64,000 bases of DNA from Enterocloster aldenensis (GTDB lineage Bacteria > Bacillota > Clostridia > Lachnospirales > Lachnospiraceae), in contig NZ_QVEX01000001.1 of NCBI RefSeq assembly GCF_003434055.1, positions 62,001 to 126,000 of the forward strand, given 5' to 3'. Shown here one piece after another: positions 59,488 through 64,000 of this stretch. Every line of letters starts with the position of its first letter. The stretch's first letter is position 1. Below the pieces are notes generated by a model that did not search any database, had not been told where the DNA came from, and saw only the letters and a program-made list of their open reading frames with translations. A program made the position numbers and the translations under genes.

Positions 59488-62118
59488 TTACTTATTATTA
59501 AGCGCTGCCTGTGCCGCTGCCAGACGGGCAATCGGAACACGGAACGGTGAGCAGGATACGTAGTTCAGTCCAACCTTATGGCAGAACTCTACGGATGACG
59601 GATCCCCGCCGTGCTCGCCGCAGATACCGCACTTAAGGTTCGGTCTTGTAGCGCGTCCCTTCTCAACAGCCATCTTAACCAGCTGGCCAACGCCTTCCTG
59701 ATCCAGTCTTGCAAATGGGTCAGACTCATAAATCTTAGCCTTGTAGTAGGAATCTAAGAACTTGCCGGCGTCATCACGTGAGAAGCCGAAGGTCATCTGT
59801 GTCAGGTCATTGGTTCCGAATGAGAAGAACTCTGCCTCTTCAGCCACCTTGTCAGCGGTCAGGGCTGCTCTTGGAATCTCAATCATTGTACCGATGTGAT
59901 ACTGGATATCGGAATTCTTTTCCTTCTTAACCAGTTCAGCAATCTCAACTACAATGTCCTTAACGAACTTAAGCTCTTTCTTCTCGCCAACAAGAGGAAT
60001 CATGATTTCCGGAACGATGTCATAACCGCACTCTTCCTTAACCTCGATAGCAGCCTCCATGACAGCCCTTGTCTGCATCTTGGCAATCTCAGGATAGGTA
60101 ACAGCCAGACGGCATCCGCGGTGTCCCATCATTGGGTTGAACTCATGAAGCTCCGCACACTTGGCATTTACTTCCTCTACTGTCATTCCCATATCATCAG
60201 CCAGGGCCTTGATATCCTCCGGGTCCGTAGGAACGAACTCATGCAGGGGCGGATCCAGGTAACGTACGGTCATAGGTCTGCCTTCCAGGGCCTTGAACAT
60301 GGCCTTGAAGTCACCCTTCTGGAACGGAATCAGTTCATTTAATGCTTCTTCCCTCTGCTCAACTGTTTCAGACAGGATCATCTTACGGATCTTAGGAATC
60401 CTCTCTGCGTCAAAGAACATATGCTCGGTACGGCACAGGCCGATGCCCTCAGCGCCAAGCTTAACAGCGTTCAGCGTGTCTGCCGGGGTATCTGCGTTGG
60501 TGCGCACACTCAGGGTCCTGAACTGGTCAGCCCACTCCATGATACGCTCAAAGTTGCCGCTTACGGTTGCTTCCTGTGTAGCGATGTCGCCCTTGTAAAT
60601 CTTTCCGGTAGAACCATCCAGGGAAATGTAATCCCCCTCATGGAATGTATATCCGCCAAGTTCAAATACCTTAGCCTCTTCATTAATTTTAATCTCGCCG
60701 CAGCCGGATACACAGCAGGTTCCCATGCCGCGCGCAACTACTGCTGCATGGCTGGTCATACCGCCGCGTACAGTCAGGATACCCTGTGCAGCGTGCATAC
60801 CTTCAATATCCTCCGGGGATGTCTCCAGGCGGACCAGGATGACCCTCTCGCCTCTGCCGCCCTTGCCGGCGTCCTTGGCTTCGTCAGCAGTAAAGTATAC
60901 CTTACCGGCCGCAGCGCCAGGGGATGCAGGAAGTGCGCTTCCGATTACTTCGCCGGCCTTCAATGCTTCCGGAACAAATGTAGGATGCAGCAGCTGGTCT
61001 AAGGACTTAGCTTCAATCCTGCACACTGCCTCCTCAGGAGTAATCATTCCCTCGTCTACTAAATCGCAGGCAATCTGGATGGCTGCGGGAGCAGTCCTCT
61101 TGCCGTTACGTGTCTGTAAGAAATACAGCTTGCCTTCCTCAATGGTGAACTCCATGTCCTGCATGTCGCGGAAATGATTCTCCAGCTTCATGGCCAGGTT
61201 CATGAATTCTTCATAACACTCCGGAAGGTCTTCTGCCAGCTTGGAGATTGGCTGAGGTGTACGTACGCCTGCAACAACGTCCTCGCCCTGTGCATTAATC
61301 AGGTACTCACCATAGATGCCCTTTTCACCGGTGGATGGGTTACGTGTAAATGCAACGCCTGTGCCGGATGTCTCTCCCTTGTTGCCGAATACCATGGTCT
61401 GGACGTTGACAGCAGTACCCCAGTCGCCGGGGATATCGTTCATACGGCGGTATACGATTGCACGTGGGTTGTCCCAAGAACGGAATACAGCCTTCACAGC
61501 GCCCATAAGCTGTTCCTTTGGATCCTGTGGGAATTCCTCGCCGTTCATGGCTTCCTTGTAAACAGCCTTGAACTTCTCTGCCAGCTCTTTTAAATCATCC
61601 GCTGTCAGGTCCGTATCAAAATGCACGCCCTTTGCTTCTTTCATCTCATCAATGATTTTCTCAAAATAGGACTTGGGCACTTCCATGACAACGTCAGAAT
61701 ACATCTGGATGAACCTGCGGTAGGAATCATAGGCAAATCTTGGGTTGCCTGTCTTCTTGGCAAAGCCCTCAACTGCAACGTCATTTAATCCAAGGTTCAG
61801 GATGGTGTCCATCATACCAGGCATGGATGCGCGTGCGCCGGAACGTACGGAAACCAGCAACGGATCTTCCGTATCGCCGAACTTCTTGCCGTTAATGCCT
61901 TCCATCCATGTGATTGCCTCAAAAATCTGCTCCTGGATTTCATCGGAAATCTGCTTGCCGCAGTTATAGTACTCGGTACAAGCCTCTGTAGTAACTGTAA
62001 ATCCCTGTGGAATCGGCATTCCCAGGTTGGTCATCTCTGCTAAGTTGCAGCCCTTGCCGCCAAGAAGGTTCCTCATTGCTGCGCTGCCTTCATGGAACTT
62101 ATAAACCCATTTTGCCAT
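59488..62118 (-). CDS. ppdK: Pyruvate, phosphate dikinase
   Basis: 876 residues, normal length. Interconverts pyruvate, ATP and Pi with PEP, AMP and PPi. Nucleotide domain: GGKGCNLAEMTNLGMPIPQGFTVTTEAC, RSGARASMPGMMDTILNLGLND. Central phospho-His in GGMTSHAAVVARGMG. PEP-binding barrel: GLCRTEHMFF, VRYLDPPLHEF, GHRGCRLAVTYPEI, GTNDLTQMTFGFSRDD, and catalytic Cys in KCGICGEHGGDPSS. In anaerobes it often serves PPi-linked glycolysis or gluconeogenesis. ATG behind GGAGG. Its upstream region carries CcpA-like sites. Confidence 0.98.
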   Translation of the reverse strand: MAKWVYKFHEGSAAMRNLLGGKGCNLAEMTNLGMPIPQGFTVTTEACTEYYNCGKQISDEIQEQIFEAITWMEGINGKKFGDTEDPLLVSVRSGARASMPGMMDTILNLGLNDVAVEGFAKKTGNPRFAYDSYRRFIQMYSDVVMEVPKSYFEKIIDEMKEAKGVHFDTDLTADDLKELAEKFKAVYKEAMNGEEFPQDPKEQLMGAVKAVFRSWDNPRAIVYRRMNDIPGDWGTAVNVQTMVFGNKGETSGTGVAFTRNPSTGEKGIYGEYLINAQGEDVVAGVRTPQPISKLAEDLPECYEEFMNLAMKLENHFRDMQDMEFTIEEGKLYFLQTRNGKRTAPAAIQIACDLVDEGMITPEEAVCRIEAKSLDQLLHPTFVPEALKAGEVIGSALPASPGAAAGKVYFTADEAKDAGKGGRGERVILVRLETSPEDIEGMHAAQGILTVRGGMTSHAAVVARGMGTCCVSGCGEIKINEEAKVFELGGYTFHEGDYISLDGSTGKIYKGDIATQEATVSGNFERIMEWADQFRTLSVRTNADTPADTLNAVKLGAEGIGLCRTEHMFFDAERIPKIRKMILSETVEQREEALNELIPFQKGDFKAMFKALEGRPMTVRYLDPPLHEFVPTDPEDIKALADDMGMTVEEVNAKCAELHEFNPMMGHRGCRLAVTYPEIAKMQTRAVMEAAIEVKEECGYDIVPEIMIPLVGEKKELKFVKDIVVEIAELVKKEKNSDIQYHIGTMIEIPRAALTADKVAEEAEFFSFGTNDLTQMTFGFSRDDAGKFLDSYYKAKIYESDPFARLDQEGVGQLVKMAVEKGRATRPNLKCGICGEHGGDPSSVEFCHKVGLNYVSCSPFRVPIARLAAAQAALNNK

Positions 62119-62225
62119 AAGTTAATTTCCTCCTCATGTTCTTGTAGACTGGCTTTCTACTCTTATATCTGCCTTATTCTTTCCGGGCGGAACAAATGCT
62201 TCTCTCTTGTCCGTCCACCTCGTCC

Positions 62226-62253
62226 ATTATATCACAAACATTTCTTGAGTAAA
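62226..62253 (-). promoter_or_regulatory. ppdK promoter
   Basis: Read on minus: -35 TTTACT (62248-62253), 16-bp spacer, -10 TATAAT (62226-62231), about 100 bp before the ppdK ATG. Two cre-like sites lie upstream. Confidence 0.65.
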
Positions 62254-62296
62254 GAGTTTTTCCGCGAAAATTTGTTAAATTTCAAGTAAAAAACCG

Positions 62297-62310
62297 TGTA
62301 AGTGCTTTCA
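62297..62310. promoter_or_regulatory. cre-like site (CcpA), proximal
   Basis: TGTAAGTGCTTTCA, one change from the CcpA consensus core (CG replaced by TG). Upstream of the ppdK -35, where CcpA can activate. Confidence 0.5.
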
Positions 62311-62341
62311 TTTTCTGTCATTTTCACATATCCGTTGTTAG

Positions 62342-62355
62342 TTCGCATATGCGAA
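62342..62355. promoter_or_regulatory. Perfect 14-bp palindrome upstream of ppdK
   Basis: TTCGCATATGCGAA, centred 38-39 bp from the proximal cre-like site. Unknown binder. Confidence 0.5.
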
Positions 62356-62438
62356 TATATACCTTATGGTGTACGCAATTTTATACATCCGGCCCCATAC
62401 ACTGCCTGTTTTGCATATGTCCAATTCCATCTGTTTTA

Positions 62439-62452
62439 TGTAAGCGCTTACA
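62439..62452. promoter_or_regulatory. cre-like site (CcpA), distal
   Basis: TGTAAGCGCTTACA, a perfect palindrome that fits the cre consensus. In the 394-bp gap between the YesN-type gene stop and ppdK, about 60 bp from that stop. Confidence 0.6.
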
Positions 62453-62512
62453 AGTTTCAACCCGCACATCCGGCATTATCCACAAATGCCGCCGGCTGTC
62501 TCCGGCCATGTT

Positions 62513-64000
62513 TTACCCTACGCTGTTTTTACAGTTATTCTTATAGTCAAATGGATTCTGCCCAAAGTTCTTTTTAAACACCGTTGAAAAATAACTCAGG
62601 TTGGAATATCCCACCTGCTCCGCTACCTCATATACCTTCAGATTGGTCGTCTCCAGCAGGTGCAGCGCATGTTTCAGCTTCAGATTGTTCAGGTATACCA
62701 CAAACTTCACCCCTGTCTCCTCCTTGAACAGGCGGCTCAGATACTCGGGGCTTAAGCCCACATGGGCGGCCACGTCCGGCAGTGCCAGGGATCCGGCAAA
62801 CTGCTCCTCCATATAGCGGACCGCGTTCCGTATGGGCGCCGAATACGCCTCATTCCCCACACCGTGGATGCCGCATTGCTCAAAGCCCTGTTCCATCACG
62901 GCGTCCAGCTCATCCAGGGACATGGCCGCAGCCATCTCACGGTTCAGGGATGAAAGCTGTTCCTCCACCTTGTCCACGTCATCCTTGGTCATATGGTACA
63001 GGGATGTCAGGAAAAATGAGTACAGCTTTTTCAGGTATTCAATGTCCGTCACCTCCTCTGTCCGCGCCTCGGCCATCATCTCATCCCTGATTTCCTCTGC
63101 CCTGGAATAATTCTGGTTTACAAGCTCCTTGCTGAACCGGATTTTGTACTTTTCCCCGCCCGGCAGGCGGTATCTTCCCGTGGGCTGCACGGAAAATATC
63201 CTTTCCCTTGGATGATAAAAACAAAGCTTGACCCGGTCATGGGCCTGCCTCATGGCATCGCCCAGCCTGCCCAGGTCATCATATATGTCGCTGCACCCGA
63301 TACGGCAGGGAACCTGCCTTAAAATCAGCCGGCAATAGGAATGCAGGTCCTCCATCCGGCGCAAACCGGATGCCGAGGAACCGCGGCGCAGGTTTCCAAG
63401 AAGGATTGTATGGTTCAGTTCCAGGGGCACTTTTATCACATGTTCCAGAGGGCCTTCCCCGGGCAGTTCAATCCGCAGGGGCCCTTCCTGCTCCGTCATG
63501 ATATCTAATGCAGCGAACTCCCCTTTTTCCAGCGTGACATCGTATTCCTGCAGCATGGAGCCGCTTACCTGGGCCGCATGTGTGCTGAGGACCAGTGAGC
63601 GCAGATAATGGTTCCGGTTGGAAATCTCCTCATAGTGTTTTTTTAACCCATCCCCCAGCTCCCCCATGACCGCCTTTTTTCCGTTTTCCAGCGCCTGCTG
63701 CAGGCTTTCCTCTGTAATCTCTGTTTTTAATATGTATTCAGAAGCACCCAGCTTGATTGCCTGTCTGGCATATCCAAAATCCTCATGGCTGGTCAGCACT
63801 GCCACATAAACAGCAGGATTGATGCTCCGTATCAGCTTGAGCATTTCCATGCCGTCCATAACAGGCATCCGTATGTCCGTGATGATGATATCCGGCACGG
63901 TCTTCCTGAATATGGAATATCCTTCCGCCCCATTGGCGGCCGCGCCCACAACCTGATATCCTTCCATCTTGTTAATGCAGAATTCCAGCCACTGCCGGAT
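62513..64000 (-). CDS. YesN-type response regulator with AraC output, 5' end cut by window
   Basis: 495 codons visible; the frame runs open to the window edge, so the first receiver residues (with the DDE pocket) are missing. Seen: phospho-Asp in IIITDIRMPVMDG, switch in VLTSHED and Lys-equivalent YILKTEIT; a long middle region (about 130-370) with no clear motif, a usual feature of longer YesN-like regulators; C-terminal AraC domain with VRYMEEQFAGSLALPDVAAHVGLSPEYLSRLFKEETG and VYEVAEQVGYSNLSYFSTVFKKNFG. Its kinase or targets probably lie beyond 64000. Confidence 0.92.
   Translation of the reverse strand: MRQWLEFCINKMEGYQVVGAAANGAEGYSIFRKTVPDIIITDIRMPVMDGMEMLKLIRSINPAVYVAVLTSHEDFGYARQAIKLGASEYILKTEITEESLQQALENGKKAVMGELGDGLKKHYEEISNRNHYLRSLVLSTHAAQVSGSMLQEYDVTLEKGEFAALDIMTEQEGPLRIELPGEGPLEHVIKVPLELNHTILLGNLRRGSSASGLRRMEDLHSYCRLILRQVPCRIGCSDIYDDLGRLGDAMRQAHDRVKLCFYHPRERIFSVQPTGRYRLPGGEKYKIRFSKELVNQNYSRAEEIRDEMMAEARTEEVTDIEYLKKLYSFFLTSLYHMTKDDVDKVEEQLSSLNREMAAAMSLDELDAVMEQGFEQCGIHGVGNEAYSAPIRNAVRYMEEQFAGSLALPDVAAHVGLSPEYLSRLFKEETGVKFVVYLNNLKLKHALHLLETTNLKVYEVAEQVGYSNLSYFSTVFKKNFGQNPFDYKNNCKNSVG

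Overview
The window reads as chromosome of a low-to-mid GC anaerobic Firmicute, most likely a gut Lachnospiraceae member of the Enterocloster/Clostridium type. The reasons are the many AraC-, YesMN- and LytTR-type regulators beside solute transporters, pyruvate phosphate dikinase, class B sortase, Gram-positive lipoprotein signals, strong GGAGG ribosome binding sites and sigma-A promoters of the TTGACA/TATAAT kind. No rRNA, tRNA, CRISPR array, prophage or insertion sequence was seen. The species call is inference.

Layout, left to right: truncated glutamine synthetase (its own promoter at 1268-1296) and a DapF-family epimerase, both minus; an AraC regulator followed by a complete LivKHMGF branched-chain amino-acid-type ABC transporter on plus (3470-8338); a divergent phosphoribosyltransferase-like gene; then a six-gene minus-strand operon (9589-16368) reading SorC-type regulator, ribose-type ABC binding protein, ATPase, permease, a TrpA-like protein and an FGGY sugar kinase. 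It has a perfect consensus promoter flanked by two identical palindromes. Next comes a nucleoside-type BMP/ABC transporter (16617-21324) with a YesMN two-component system behind it (21541-24095).

The middle holds housekeeping and envelope genes: ftsH and pyrG (divergent), an acetyltransferase, a 62-residue acidic protein, a polar amino-acid ABC transporter with a structured leader, class B sortase with a triplicated WQG-motif protein, a BTAD regulator fused to a degenerate GGDEF domain, a MATE pump, an L,D-transpeptidase, a cyclophilin lipoprotein, and thiD-cytX under a TPP riboswitch.

The right part holds a LytTR/AgrC-like two-component pair divergent from a sodium:solute symporter, a small L,D-transpeptidase with a variant active site, a divergent sirtuin, an EamA transporter, uridine phosphorylase divergent from a GntR regulator, a NarL-type two-component pair, a 963-residue polytopic membrane protein, an MFS-PHP pair divergent from an AraC regulator, ppdK, and a YesN-type regulator cut by the window end.

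The most notable items are (1) a 26-residue hydrophobic peptide gene at 59254-59334 with a sequestered ribosome binding site, a 3' hairpin and a convergent antisense promoter, which looks like a type I toxin-antitoxin unit, next to a decayed second copy; (2) the TrpA-like putative aldolase inside the SorC sugar operon; (3) a DapF homologue in which both catalytic cysteines are serine; and (4) crossing complementary segments in the leader of the amino-acid transporter. Functions are read from sequence motifs only; nothing was searched against a database.
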